From Anthoceros angustus (lineage: Eukaryota; Streptophyta; Anthocerotopsida; Anthocerotales; Anthocerotaceae), in the NCBI GenBank assembly GCA_010909165.1, contig MU008154.1, forward strand, positions 719,682 through 783,681: a DNA stretch of 64,000 bases, written 5' to 3'. The notes below the pieces were generated by a model. It did no database searches, was not told where the DNA came from, and worked only from the letters and a program-made list of their open reading frames with translations. A program made the position numbers and the translations under genes. This document shows, piece after piece, positions 1 to 11,140 of the stretch (its first letter is position 1; each line of letters begins with the position of its first letter).

Positions 1-630
1 CAATTTGGGGTTTATGGCAAGTGCAAAAGGTTTCGGAGAAACCCTTTCTACCCGACGCTATTCTGGTAGAAACCCATGGGAGTTAATGATATCGATCCCC
101 TTGCTCCTTCTTGTCACTGGTAACACAATATCAGCGGACGATTCGCCGTGCATTGAACTTGAGAATTTATGGTCTTGGTAATGACATTGTTGCACCACTT
201 GTGGCTGCAAAGGAGTTTCTCAATAGGCTAGAGGTCGATGTGGTCGCTGCTCGAGCCGCTTGGAAAGGATGGTAGAGACCGCATATTGATTATGACTTTT
301 CACTCCATGGATGATCGCCTCCAGTTATGAAGGCTAGGTCTATGTTACAGACTAGGTTATATATCAATCGATCTTACACCATTGCAATGGAAGATTAAGA
401 AGGAGAAGTTACCGCCGAGCTGCTGCAAGTCAACGGCTTTCTTTCATGGGGATGAATTTGTGGTGTTTAGCCCTCGCTCATGCATTTCATTAACATTATT
501 GATTGATTGAAGATTATTTGTCTTGTTTGAATTTTACCTTTGCATTCGTCTAGACCATTTTACCGCAATCTATGTAGTTGCCATATTTCAATCCTATGAA
601 AGATCCGTCCTTAGTGGACTTGAATAAATT

Positions 631-706
631 TCTTCTTCTTCTTCTTCATCTTCTTCTTCTTGTTCTTCTTGTTCTTCTTCTCTTCTTCTTCTTCCTCTTC
701 TTCTTG

Positions 707-751
<45 letters not shown>

Positions 752-791
752 ATCTTCTTCTTCTCTTCTTCTTCTTCCTCTTCTTCTTCTT
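631..791 (+). repeat. (TTC)n microsatellite, copy 1
   Basis: About 160 bp of TTC with scattered TTG, CTC and CAT interruptions. The leucine/phenylalanine-rich frames read through it are not genes. Confidence 0.95.
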
Positions 792-994
792 ACAGTTATT
801 AATTGTATTTAGAAAACTATGAAACTTCTTCACCTCTAGGTATTGTATGTATACATGTTTAGTATAGTGATTATTTTTCACTAGCATAGTAAATAAAAAT
901 TATTTATTTAATTATTTATGTATGCTATTCTTTGCAACAACAAAGAAACATACAACCATATTACATACATATCAGGCCCTTCTTGTTTCCACCT

Positions 995-1275
995 TTAAAT
1001 TTGCATACTAAATTGTGCTAACATGAAGTCTTGCGATATGCAATCTCGCATCACTTGACCATGGTACACATCTAGCTCCGCATCCAAGACCTCTGCACTT
1101 TTGACTATGGCGGGTGGTTGGCTACCTCCTCTTCCTATAACATGTGCCGCCACACTCCCATTTGGGGGTCGTTGGTTTGCCGCTTGTATTATCATTCGCA
1201 TATCAATTGCCTCAATGGTCATTGGTTTGCCATCAAGATCCAAGTGGTTGTTTGGCTTAGTGGTTCGGAGCTTTT
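995..1275 (-). pseudogene. ALY/REF-like terminal exon, copy 1
   Basis: Minus-strand open stretch ending in FMLAQFSMQI and a stop at 995. It contains LDLDGKPMTIEAI, matching the end of the ALY/REF RNA-recognition motif, then a basic/Gly segment, then SAEVLDAELDVYHGQVM, matching the C-terminal UAP56-binding motif of ALY/REF proteins. The upstream frame is broken near the splice acceptor (AGCTTTTGAGAG), so this copy probably does not splice. ALY proteins hand spliced mRNA to the export receptor in the nucleus; here I infer a decayed derivative. Confidence 0.72.
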
Positions 1276-1579
1276 GAGAGAACCACAATAAGTAGGGTTG
1301 CAACAAAGTCGTGGCTCAAGTATCACAAAGTTAGAGACTTCAACTTAAACCGTGAGACAAGATCAAACAACAAAATCCAAATGTAAAATTGAAGTTCAAA
1401 ACCGCCCAATCATATATCGACAAGCTAGGCACAAGTAACACTAAATATGCACAAGTTCCACTAAGTACTTAAGCATCTAACTGCACACCAAAGTGTGTAG
1501 TTACAAACCTTGGAGGTTAAGTAGGGTGCGATTCGTCTTGCTGCTTATCTAAGTCGTGTGTCAACACCTCCGAGCCCCG

Positions 1580-2096
1580 CCTCGAGAACCTCTCCTCTGC
1601 CAGATTCGTCCGCATTGGATGACGAGCACCGCCACGCCTTGCTTTCTTTTATTGAGCTTGATCAAGTCATCAAGACTCAATTTGCCTTCCTTAGCGCAAC
1701 GGTTCCATACATATGGTGACCGCCACCGTGGTCCTTTGCCTTAAGCTTGATCAAGTCATGCTTATTCTTTTATTGAGCTTGATCAAGTCATCAAGACTCA
1801 ATTTGCCTTCCTTAGCAGCAGCGGTTTCATGTGGTGACCGCCACCGTGGTCCTTTGCCTTAAGCTTGATCAAGTCATGCTTATTCTTTTATTGAGCTTGA
1901 TCAAGTCATCAAGACTCAATTGTTAGCCATGCATGTGGTGACCGCCACCGTGGTCCTTTGCCTTAAGCTTGATCAAGTCATCCACATTCTTTTATTGAGC
2001 TTGATCAAGTCATCAAGACTTAGATGACCACAACGTTGTCTTAGGTCCTCGAGCAACTCATAATTATTGCTTGGTCGCGAGGAATTCATTATTGCT
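1580..2096 (-). pseudogene. ALY/REF-like N-terminal exon, copy 1
   Basis: Same amplified region as in the distant copy, with four to five blocks that include GAGCTTGATCAAGTCATCAA (reverse complement of the SLDDLIKL codons). Small indels between blocks break the frame. It has one more spacer block than the distant copy. Confidence 0.65.
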
Positions 2097-2235
2097 TGGA
2101 TGTTTGTGCTCTATAATGTATTTAAAATTGGTCAATATGGATTATTTTTGTGAAAATATATTCAACCGTGGTGGTTGCTCTCAATATCCTAGGCAAATCA
2201 ATTGTTAACCGTTGCAAGGATGAGCAATTTTACCG

Positions 2236-2540
2236 ACCACTTATTGTTTGATAGATGTTCAATTTTATAGACCACTTATTGTTTGATAGATGTTCAATTT
2301 TATAGACCACTTATTGTTTGATAGATGTTCAATTTTATAGACCACTTATTGTTTGATAGATGTTCAATTTTATAGACCACTTATTGTTTGATAGATGTTC
2401 AATTTTATAGACCACTTATTGTTTGATAGATGTTCAATTTTATAGACCACTTATTGTTTGATAGATGTTCAATTTTACCGAGCACTTATTGTTTGATAGA
2501 TGTTCAATTTTATACACCACTTATTGTTTGATAGATGTTC
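2236..2540 (+). repeat. 35-bp minisatellite, copy 1
   Basis: About 8.7 tandem units of 35 bp built on ACCACTTATTGTTTGATAG followed by ATGTTCAATTTTAT. Variation lies mostly in the last bases of each unit (TATAG, TACCG, TATAC). Confidence 0.95.
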
Positions 2541-4254
2541 CTGAGGTGGAACGTAGCGAGGATGAGCAACTTAACAAACCACTTCTTGTTAGGCTTTCCT
2601 AAGGTGCAACGTTGCGAAGGTGGGCAACTCAACCAACCACTTAGATGATGGCTCCTTTATAGATGACCTTGAATACTAGATACTATACAGGGATATTTGA
2701 TATTTCCTTTCTAGCATCTTCAAATTGTTTTTTCTTGTGATAGGTACTATAAATGGATATTTGATATTTCCTTTATGGCACGTTCAAGTTGTTTTTCTTG
2801 TAATACATACTATTAATGGATATATGATATTTCCTTTCCAAAGATGTTCTAATTGTTTTTCTTGTGGTAGCGATATTATATTTATATTTGGTATTTTCTT
2901 TTGTGGTATCTTTGAATTTCTTTCACGCTCGTATTGGTCCATCTTAGTAACAAAATGGCATGGTTGTGCAACTTAATAATTAAGTCTCCTCACTTGCCTT
3001 CTTAATGTACAACATGTCAATTGGAGAACTAAACTACACCAAATGTAGGAATAGAAGTTGATGTGGAATAGTTACCACACGTGATTAGACAAAGGCATTT
3101 GTTTCGTTCCTTGATGAACTTTGTGACGTGAACTAAGCAATGTCATGCCTAACACTTCAGCCCAAATGTGGTAACATGGTCATAGTTTTAACCTTATTAA
3201 TGTTATGAATTGCGCTAAACTTACGTCAACTTAAGGCTGGCCTTGATTGCCACGAACCTTTATGTTGAAGCTCACGATGGCCTCCCAAAGCTTCTTACTA
3301 AGGGCTGTCCATGGCATTCAAACCTTCATCAAAAGGAGCCATTCAGATATCTAGTTTGTGACCGAAATCTTTATCAAGGTGCCCAATATTGCAAGGCAAG
3401 CGGCAATTAGGAGACCCCAATACTTTAGTGTAGATGAGACCATCCAATTTGTACACTTTACATAAAGAACTACTCATCATATTATGATTTCAAGGATGAT
3501 TTCAAGGACTATCAAACAAAACAAAACAAAACCTAGACTTGTAGGATAAGAGGTTAGTCGAGAGACTTTGCGTTGTGGAATAGCAGGTTTGACCTACTTT
3601 GGGCTTTTCTTGTGAATACATAAGCATTGGGATTCTCATCTTATCTCCATTTTCAAATTTCATGGCCAAACGGAAAAAACATTACTACAATAATATAAAT
3701 TAAACCACTAGCACAACAAAATTAAGGCATAATAAAGCAAAAAAGAATAAAACATAAAACATAAAACAAAACAAAACCTCAAACAACGGCAAAACAATAG
3801 AGAGAACCTTGTGCATCTTTTGAATCTTTAGACATTTGGCTTGGGCTCCAAGTGCACACCATACCACTTATTGTTTTTCTTGTGAATCAAGAAGAGCATC
3901 GGTCAAGGAAGATATTATTGTGCCAAATGTCTAAGAAACAAAGTCTTGTAGGATTCCAAAAAAGAGTATAGTCTTAGGATTGGTGATGCAGTGAAAGGTT
4001 GATAAAACAAGTTTGCACACCAAAATCACAGCAAGCCCTAAACACTCTAAATGTTTGTACGTCGGATTGTGAGAATGACCTTCTTTAGGAAGGCTCAAAA
4101 TTGGATAAAAATTGAAAATCATGCGTTGTGCACACGTAAACAAGACCTAAACTATTCAAAATGGTCTTTTTAGTGCGGATTTTTAGCATGCAATTTGGGG
4201 TTTGCGCCTCCGTGTGCAAAATTCGAGAAACCCCTACCCACGACGTAGAAACCC

Positions 4255-4485
4255 ATGGAGTTAATGATATCGATCCCCGCTCCTTCTTGTCCCGGTGGTA
4301 ACACAATATCGGCGAAGGTTCGCCGTGCATTGAACTTGAGAATTTATGGTCTTGGTAATGACATTGTTGCACCACTTGTGGCTGCAAAGGAGTTTCTCAA
4401 TAGGCTAGAGGTCGATGTGGTTTGCCATCAAGATCCAAGTGGTTGTTTGGCTTGGAAAGGATCTTTGGTAGAGACCGCATATTGA
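4255..4485 (+). other. Recurring short plus-strand frame, unidentified
   Basis: A short frame found near the start of each unit, containing LRIYGLGNDIVAPLVAAKEF and LNRLEVDVV. Its hydrophobic spacing loosely recalls an Alba-type helix, but that is not enough to name it. It is also readable in the inverted unit (minus strand, about 14560-14640). In this copy a patch from the ALY-like exon (4419-4452) replaces the original downstream words. Confidence 0.3.
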
Positions 4486-4824
4486 TTATGACTTTTCACT
4501 CCATGGATGATCGCCTCCAGTTATGAAGGCTAGGTCTATGTTACGACCTTTTATATATCAATACCGATCTTACACCATTGCAATGGAAGATTAAGAAGGT
4601 TACACCTTTTCATCGTCTGCAAGTCAACGGCTTTTCTTTCATGGGGATGAATTTGTGGTGTTTAGCCCTCGTTCATGCATTTCATTAACATTATTGATTG
4701 ATTGAAGATTATTTGTCTTGTTTGAATTTTACCTTTGCATTCGTCTAGACCATTTTACCGCAATCTATGTAGTTGCCATATTTCAATCCTATGAAAGATC
4801 CGTCCTTAGTGGACTTGAATAAAT

Positions 4825-4942
4825 TTCTTCTTCTCTTCATCTTCTTCTTCTTGTTGTTCTTGTTGTTGTTGTTCTTCTTCTTCTTCCTCTTCATCTTCTT
4901 GTTCTTCTTCTTCCTTCTTCTTCTTCTTCTTCTTCTTCTTCA

Positions 4943-4973
<31 letters not shown>
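4825..4973 (+). repeat. (TTC)n microsatellite, copy 2
   Basis: About 150 bp of interrupted TTC repeats, with a TTG-rich first third, at the same place in the unit as in copy 1. Confidence 0.95.
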
Positions 4974-5175
4974 ACAGTTATTAATTGTATTTAGAAAACT
5001 ATGAAACTTCTTCACCTCTAGGTATTGTATGTATACATGTTTAGTATAGTGATTATTTTTCACTAGCATAGTAAATAAAAATTATTTATTTAATTATTTA
5101 TGTATGCTATTCTTTGCAACAACAAAGAAACATACAACCATATTACATACATATCAGCCCTTCTTGTTTCCACCT

Positions 5176-5460
5176 TTAAATTTGCATACTAAATTGTGCT
5201 AACATGAAGTCTTGCGATATGCAATCTCGCATCACTTGACCATGGTACACATCTAGCTCCGCATCCAAGACCTCTGCACTTTTGACTATGGCAGGAGGTC
5301 GTTGGCTACCTCCTCTTCCTATAACATGTGCCGCCACACTCCCATTTGGGGGTCGTTGGTTTGCCGCTTGTATTATCATTCGCATATCAATTGCCTCAAT
5401 GGTCATTGGTTTGCCATCAAGATCCAAGTGGTTGTTTGGCTTAGTGGTTCGACGAGCTTT
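5176..5460 (-). pseudogene. ALY/REF-like terminal exon, copy 2 (acceptor intact)
   Basis: Best-preserved terminal exon. On the minus strand a pyrimidine-rich stretch ends in TTACTGCAG at 5461-5469, a good 3' splice site, and the exon starts at 5460. Translation in order: a short basic start (KARRTTKPNN), LDLDGKPMTIEAI (last beta strand of an ALY-type RRM), a Gly/Arg/Pro linker (RPPNGSVAAHVIGRGG), and SAEVLDAELDVYHGQVM, the C-terminal UAP56-binding motif, followed by an unusual tail (RDCISQDFMLAQFSMQI) and a stop. The first two thirds of the RRM, including RNP1, are not found upstream in the unit, so an RNA-binding fold cannot form. The family match rests on the two motifs and their order; the function is inference. 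Confidence 0.78.
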
Positions 5461-5779
5461 CTGCAGTAAGAGAACCACAATAACCGTTAGGGTTGCAACA
5501 AAGTCAGGGCTCAAGTATCACAAAGTTAGAGACTTCAACTTAAACTGTGAGACAAGATCAAACAACAAAATCCAAATGTAAAAATTGAAGTTCAAAACCG
5601 CCCAATCATATATCGACAAGCTAGGGCACAAGTAACACTAAATATGCACAAGTTCCACTAAGTACTTAAGCATCTAACCTGGCACACCAAAGTGTGTAGT
5701 TACAAACCTTGGAGGTTAAGTAGGGTGCATTCGTCTTGCTACACGGTTATCTCAGAAGTCGTGTCAACACCTCCGAGCC

Positions 5780-6185
5780 CCGAGAACCTCTCGTCCTGGC
5801 AACAATTGCGTCCGCATTGGATGACGAGCACCGCCACGCCTTGCTTTCTTTTATTGAGCTTGATCAAGTCATCAAGACTCAATTGCCTTCCTTAGCGCAA
5901 CGGTTCCATACATATGGTGACCGCCACCGTGGTCCTTTGCCTTAAGCTTGATCAAGTCATGCTTATTCTTTTATTGAGCTTGATCAAGTCATCAAGACTC
6001 AATTGCCTTCCTTAGCAGCGGTTTCATGCATGTGGTGACCGCCACCGTGGTCCTTTGCCTTAAGCTTGATCAAGTCATCCACATTCTTTTATTGAGCTTG
6101 ATCAAGTCATCAAGACTTAGATGACCACAACGTTGTCTTAGGTCCTCGAGCAACTCATAATTATTGCTTGGTCGCGAGGAATTCA
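5780..6185 (-). pseudogene. ALY/REF-like N-terminal exon, copy 2
   Basis: Three motif blocks of the SLDDLIKL type with His-rich spacers, frame broken by small indels. It lies upstream (on the minus strand) of the well-preserved terminal exon at 5176-5460, with an intron-like gap of about 320 bp between them. Confidence 0.65.
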
Positions 6186-6328
6186 TTATTGCTTGGATGT
6201 TTGTGCTCTATAATGTATTTAAAATTGGTCAATATGGATTATTTTTGTGAAAATATATTCAACCGTGGTGGTTGCTCTCAATATCCTAGGCAAATCAATT
6301 GTTAACCGTTGCAAGGATGAGCAATTTT

Positions 6329-6693
6329 ACCACTTATTGTTTGATAGATGTTCAATTTTACCGACCACTTATTGTTTGATAGATGTTCAATTTTATAGAC
6401 CACTTATTGTTTGATAGATGTTCAATTTTATGGACCACTTATTGTTTGATAGATGTTCAATTTTATAGACCACTTATTGTTTGATAGATGTTCAATTTTA
6501 TGACCACTTATTGTTTGATAGATGTTCAATTTTACCACTTATTGTTTGATAGATGTTCAATTTTACCACTTATTGTTTGATAGATGTTCAATTTTATACA
6601 CCACTTATTGTTTGATAGATGTTCAATTTTACGAGCACTTATTGTTTGATAGATGTTCAATTTTATACACCACTTATTGTTTGATAGATGTTC
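6329..6693 (+). repeat. 35-bp minisatellite, copy 2
   Basis: About ten units of the 35-bp repeat, several shortened at the unit boundary (TTTTACCACTT without the GA spacer). Confidence 0.95.
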
Positions 6694-8955
6694 ACGAGGT
6701 GGAGCGTGGCGAGGATGAGCAACTTAACAAACCACTTCTTGTTAGGCTTTCCTAAGGTGCAACGCGTTGAAGGTGGGCAACTCAACCAACCACTTAGATG
6801 ATGGCTCCTTTATAGATGACCTTGAATACTAGATACTATACAGGATATTTGATATTTCCTTTCTAGCATCTTCAAATTGTTTTCTTGTGATAGGTACTAT
6901 AAATGGATATTTGATATTTCCTTTATGGCACGTTCAAGTTGTTTTCTTGTAATACATACTATTAATGGATATATGATATTTCCTTTCCAAAGATGTTCTA
7001 ATTGTTTTCTTGTGGTAGCGATATTATATTTATATTTGGTATTTTCTTTTGTGGTATCTTTGAATTTCTTTCACGCTCGTATTGGTCCATCTTAGTAACA
7101 AAATGGCATGGTTGTGCAACTTAATAATTAAGTCTCCTCACCTTGCCTTCTTAATGTACAACATGTCAATTGGAGAACTAAACTACACCAAATCTTTGTA
7201 GGAATAGAAGTTGATGTGGGAAATAGTTACCACACGTGATTAGACAAAGGCATTTGTTTCGTTCCTTGATGAACTTTGTGACGTGAACTAAGCAATGTCA
7301 TGCCTAACACTTCAGCCCAAATGTGGTAACATGGTCATAGTTTTAACCTTATTAATGTTATGAATTGCGTGCTAAACTTACGTCAACTTAAGGCTGGCCT
7401 TGATTGCCACGAACCTTTATGTTGAAGCTCACGATGGCCTCCCAAAACTGCTTCTTACTAAGGGCTGTCCATGGCATTCAAACCTTCATCAAAAGGAGCC
7501 ATTCGTATATCTAGTTTGCGCACGAAATCTTTATCAAGGTGCCCAATATTGCAAGGCAAGCGGCAATTAGGAGACCCCAATACTTTAGTGTAGATGAGAC
7601 CATCCAATTTGTACACTTTACATAAAGAACTACTCATCATATTATGATTTCAAGGATGATTTCAAGGACTATCAAACTACGTGAGCGGAAAAACAAACCT
7701 AGACTTGTAGGATAAGAGGTTAGTCGAGAGAGACTTTGCGTTGTGGAATAGGTGGTTTGACCTACTTTGGGCTTTTCTTGTGAATACATAAGCATTGGGA
7801 TTCTCATCTTATCTCCATTTTCAAATTTCATGGCCAAACGGAAAAAACATTACTACAATAATATAAATTAAACCACTAGCACAACAAAATTAAGGCATAA
7901 TAAAGCAAAAAGAATAAAACATAAAACATAAAACAAAACAAACCTCAAACAACGGCAAAACAATAGAGAGAACCTTGTGCATCTTTTGAATCTTTAGACA
8001 TTTGGCTTGGGCTCCAAGTGCACACCATACCACTTTGTTGTTCTTCTTCTTGTGAATCAAGAAGAGCATCGGTCAAGGAAGATATTATTGTGCCAAATGT
8101 CTAAGAAACAAAGTCTTGTAGGATTAGCGAGTATAGTCTTAGGATTGAACAGTGAAAGGTTGATAAAACAAGTTTGCACACCAAAATCACAGAAGCCCTA
8201 AACACTCTAAATGTTTGTACAGGCATTGTGAGAATGACCTTCTTTAGGAAGGCTCAAAATTGGATAAAAATTGAAAATCAAAACACGTAAACAAGACCTA
8301 AACTATTCAAAATGGTCTTTTTAGTGCGGATTTTTAGCATGCAATTTGGGGTTTCGCAAGTTATGAAGTTCTGGAGAAACCCTTTCTACCCAGACGTAGA
8401 AACCCATGGGAGTTAATGATATCGATCCCCGCTCCTTCTTGTCCCGGTGGTAACACAATATCGGAGATTGCTTACATTATTGAGAATTTATGGTCTTGGT
8501 AATGACATTGTTGCACCACTTGTGGCTGCAAAGGAGTTTCTCAATAGGCTAGAGGTCGATGTGGTCGTTGCTCGAGCCTTGGCTTGGAAAGGATGGTAGA
8601 GACCGCATATTGATTATGACTTTTCACTCCATGGATGATCGCCTCCAGTTATGAAGGCTAGGTCTATGTTACGACGACTCTTATATATCAATCGATCTTA
8701 CACCATTGCAATGGAAGATTAAGAAGGAGAAGTTACTTTCGAGTCTGCTGCAAGTCAACGGCTTTCTTTCATGGGGATGAATTTGTGGTGTTTAGCCCTC
8801 GTTCATGCATTTCATTAACATTATTGATTGATTGAAGATTATTTGTCTTGTTTGAATTTTACCTTTGCATTCGTCTAGACCATTTTACCGCAATCTATGT
8901 AGTTGCCATATTTCAATCCTATGACGAAGATCCGTCCTTAGTGGACTTGAATAAA

Positions 8956-9106
8956 TTTCTTCTTCCTCTTCATCTTCTTCATTTGTTGTTGTTGTTGTTG
9001 TTCTTCTTCTTCTTCCTCTTCATCTTCTTGTTCTTCTTCTTCCTTCTTCTTCTTCTTCTTCTTCTTCTCTCTTCTTCTTCTTCTTCTTCTTCATCTTCTT
9101 CTTCTT
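8956..9106 (+). repeat. (TTC)n microsatellite, copy 3
   Basis: Interrupted TTC tract with a TTG-rich stretch, same position in the unit as in copies 1 and 2. Confidence 0.95.
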
Positions 9107-9309
9107 ACAGTTATTAATTGTATTTAGAAAACTATGAAACTTCTTCACCTCTAGGTATTGTATGTATACATGTTTAGTATAGTGATTATTTTTCACTAGC
9201 ATAGTAAATAAAAATTATTTATTTAATTATTTATGTATGCTATTCTTTGCAACAACAAAGAAACATACAACCATATTACATACATATCAGGCCCTTCTTG
9301 TTTCCACCT

Positions 9310-9442
9310 TTAAATTTGCATACTAAATTGTGCTAACATGAAGTCTTGCGATATGCAATCTCGCATCACTTGACCATGGTACACATCTAGCTCCGCATCC
9401 AAGACCTCTGCACTTTTGACTATGGCGGAGGTGGCTACCTCC
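9310..9442 (-). pseudogene. ALY/REF-like terminal exon, truncated duplicate in copy 3
   Basis: Only the last part of the exon (the C-terminal UAP56-binding motif and tail) is present before the sequence jumps into TTC repeats at about 9442. It belongs to the first half of the 394-bp duplication. Confidence 0.7.
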
Positions 9443-9463
9443 TCTTCTTCTTCTTCTTCTTCA

Positions 9464-9498
<35 letters not shown>

Positions 9499-9500
9499 TT
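9441..9500 (+). repeat. (TTC)n microsatellite, duplicated segment in copy 3
   Basis: A short TTC tract where the ALY-like exon runs straight into a second copy of the microsatellite region. Confidence 0.9.
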
Positions 9501-9703
9501 ACAGTTATTAATTGTATTTAGAAAACTATGAAACTTCTTCACCTCTAGGTATTGTATGTATACATGTTTAGTATAGTGATTATTTTTCACTAGCATAGTA
9601 AATAAAAATTATTTATTTAATTATTTATGTATGCTATTCTTTGCAACAACAAAGAAACATACAACCATATTACATACATATCAGGCCCTTCTTGTTTCCA
9701 CCT

Positions 9704-9978
9704 TTAAATTTGCATACTAAATTGTGCTAACATGAAGTCTTGCGATATGCAATCTCGCATCACTTGACCATGGTACACATCTAGCTCCGCATCCAAGACC
9801 TCTGCACTTTTGACTATGGCGGAGGTGGCTACCTCCTCTTCCTATAACATGTGCCGCCACACTCCCATTTGGGGTCGTTGGTTTGCCGCTTGTATTATCA
9901 TTCGCATATCAATTGCCTCAATGGTCATTGGTTTGCCATCAAGATCAAGTGGTTGTTTGGCTTAGTGGTTCGAGCTTT
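9704..9978 (-). pseudogene. ALY/REF-like terminal exon, copy 3
   Basis: Second, full-length terminal exon of copy 3, ending at a stop at 9704. Small deletions in CG-rich words break the frame between the RRM end (DGKPMTIEAI) and the SAEVLDAELD motif. The acceptor reads CTTCTGCG instead of CTGCAG. Confidence 0.7.
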
Positions 9979-10284
9979 CGCAGAAGAGAACCACAATAAG
10001 TAGGGTTGCAACAAAGTCGGGCTCAAGTATCACAAAGTTAGAGACTTCAACTTAAACTGTGAGACAAGATCAAACAACAAAATCCAAATGTAAAATTGAA
10101 GTTCAAAACCGCCCAATCATATATCGACAAGCTAGGCACAAGTAACACTAAATATGCACAAGTTCCACTAAGTACTTAAGCATCTAACTGCACACCAAAG
10201 TGTGTAGTTACAAACCTTGGAGGTTAAGTAGGGTGCGATTCGTCTTGCTACGGTTATCAGTCGTGTGTCAACACCTCCGAGCCC

Positions 10285-10685
10285 CGCCGAGAACCTCTCG
10301 TCCTTGGCAGCGATTCGTCCGCATTGGATGACGAGCACCGCCACGCCTTGCTTTCTTTTATTGAGCTTGATCAAGTCATCAAGACTCAATTGCCTTCCTT
10401 AGCGCAACGGTTCCATACATATGGTGACCGCCACCGTGGTCCTTTGCCTTAAGCTTGATCAAGTCATGCTTATTCTTTTATTGAGCTTGATCAAGTCATC
10501 AAGACTCAATTGCCTTCCTTAGCGGTTTCATGCATGTGGTGACCGCCACCGTGGTCCTTTGCCTTAAGCTTGATCAAGTCATCCACATTCTTTTATTGAG
10601 CTTGATCAAGTCATCAAGACTTAGATGACCACAACGTTGTCTTAGGTCCTCGAGCAACTCATAATTATTGCTTGGTCGCGAGGAA
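10285..10685 (-). pseudogene. ALY/REF-like N-terminal exon, copy 3
   Basis: Three motif blocks; the segment nearest the intron reads LDDLIKLNKRKQGVAV and then loses frame. Same gene order as the other copies. Confidence 0.65.
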
Positions 10686-10836
10686 TTCATTATTGCTTGG
10701 ATGTTTGTGCTCTATAATGTATTTAAAATTGGTCAATATGGATTATTTTTGTGAAAATATATTCAACCGTGGTGGTTGCTCTCAATATCCTAGGCAAATC
10801 AATTGTTAACCGTTGCAAGGATGAGCAATTTTACCG

Positions 10837-11140
10837 ACCACTTATTGTTTGATAGATGTTCAATTTTATAGACCACTTATTGTTTGATAGATGTTCAATT
10901 TTATAGACCACTTATTGTTTGATAGATGTTCAATTTTATAGACCACTTATTGTTTGATAGATGTTCAATTTTACTGACCACTTATTGTTTGATAGATGTT
11001 CAATTTTACCGAGCACTTATTGTTTGATAGATGTTCAATTTTATAGACCACTTATTGTTTGATAGATGTTCAATTTTACCGAGCACTTATTGTTTGATAG
11101 ATGTTCAATTTTATACACCACTTATTGTTTGATAGATGTT
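10837..11140 (+). repeat. 35-bp minisatellite, copy 3
   Basis: About nine units of the same 35-bp repeat, at the same place in the macro-unit. Confidence 0.95.

Larger units (their letters stand above)
1..4190 (+). repeat. 4.15-kb tandem repeat unit, copy 1
   Basis: This is the first full unit of a head-to-tail array; the word CAATTTGGGG that opens it recurs at 4191 and 8342. Order within the unit is: short leader, (TTC)n tract, minus-strand ALY-like terminal exon, minus-strand ALY-like N-terminal exon with amplified motifs, 35-bp minisatellite, then an AT-rich stretch with poly-A-rich words such as ATAAAACATAAAAC. Copies are nearly identical in AT-rich parts and differ mainly in CG-rich words. 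Orientation is arbitrary; + means the direction of this copy. No transposase, LTR or terminal inverted repeat is visible, so I call it a satellite-like macro-repeat rather than a transposon. Confidence 0.9.
4191..8341 (+). repeat. 4.15-kb tandem repeat unit, copy 2
   Basis: Second full unit, 4,151 bp, same order of parts as copy 1. It carries the clearest ALY-like terminal exon with an intact splice acceptor, and the longest 35-bp minisatellite of the forward copies. Near 4419-4452 it holds a short patch that belongs elsewhere in the unit. Confidence 0.9.
9107..9840 (+). repeat. 394-bp internal direct duplication within copy 3
   Basis: The word ACAGTTATTAATTG starts at 9107 and again at 9501, giving a 394-bp period. 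The first half ends inside the ALY-like terminal exon at the word CCTCTTC and continues into TTC repeats, so the junction lies in a word shared by the exon and the microsatellite. Confidence 0.88.

Noticed and set aside
1600-2100. CRISPR-like spacing of the GAGCTTGATCAAGTCATCAA blocks
   Set aside because: The intervals are similar coding spacers rather than unique spacers, and the genome is plant; the blocks are repeated protein motifs.
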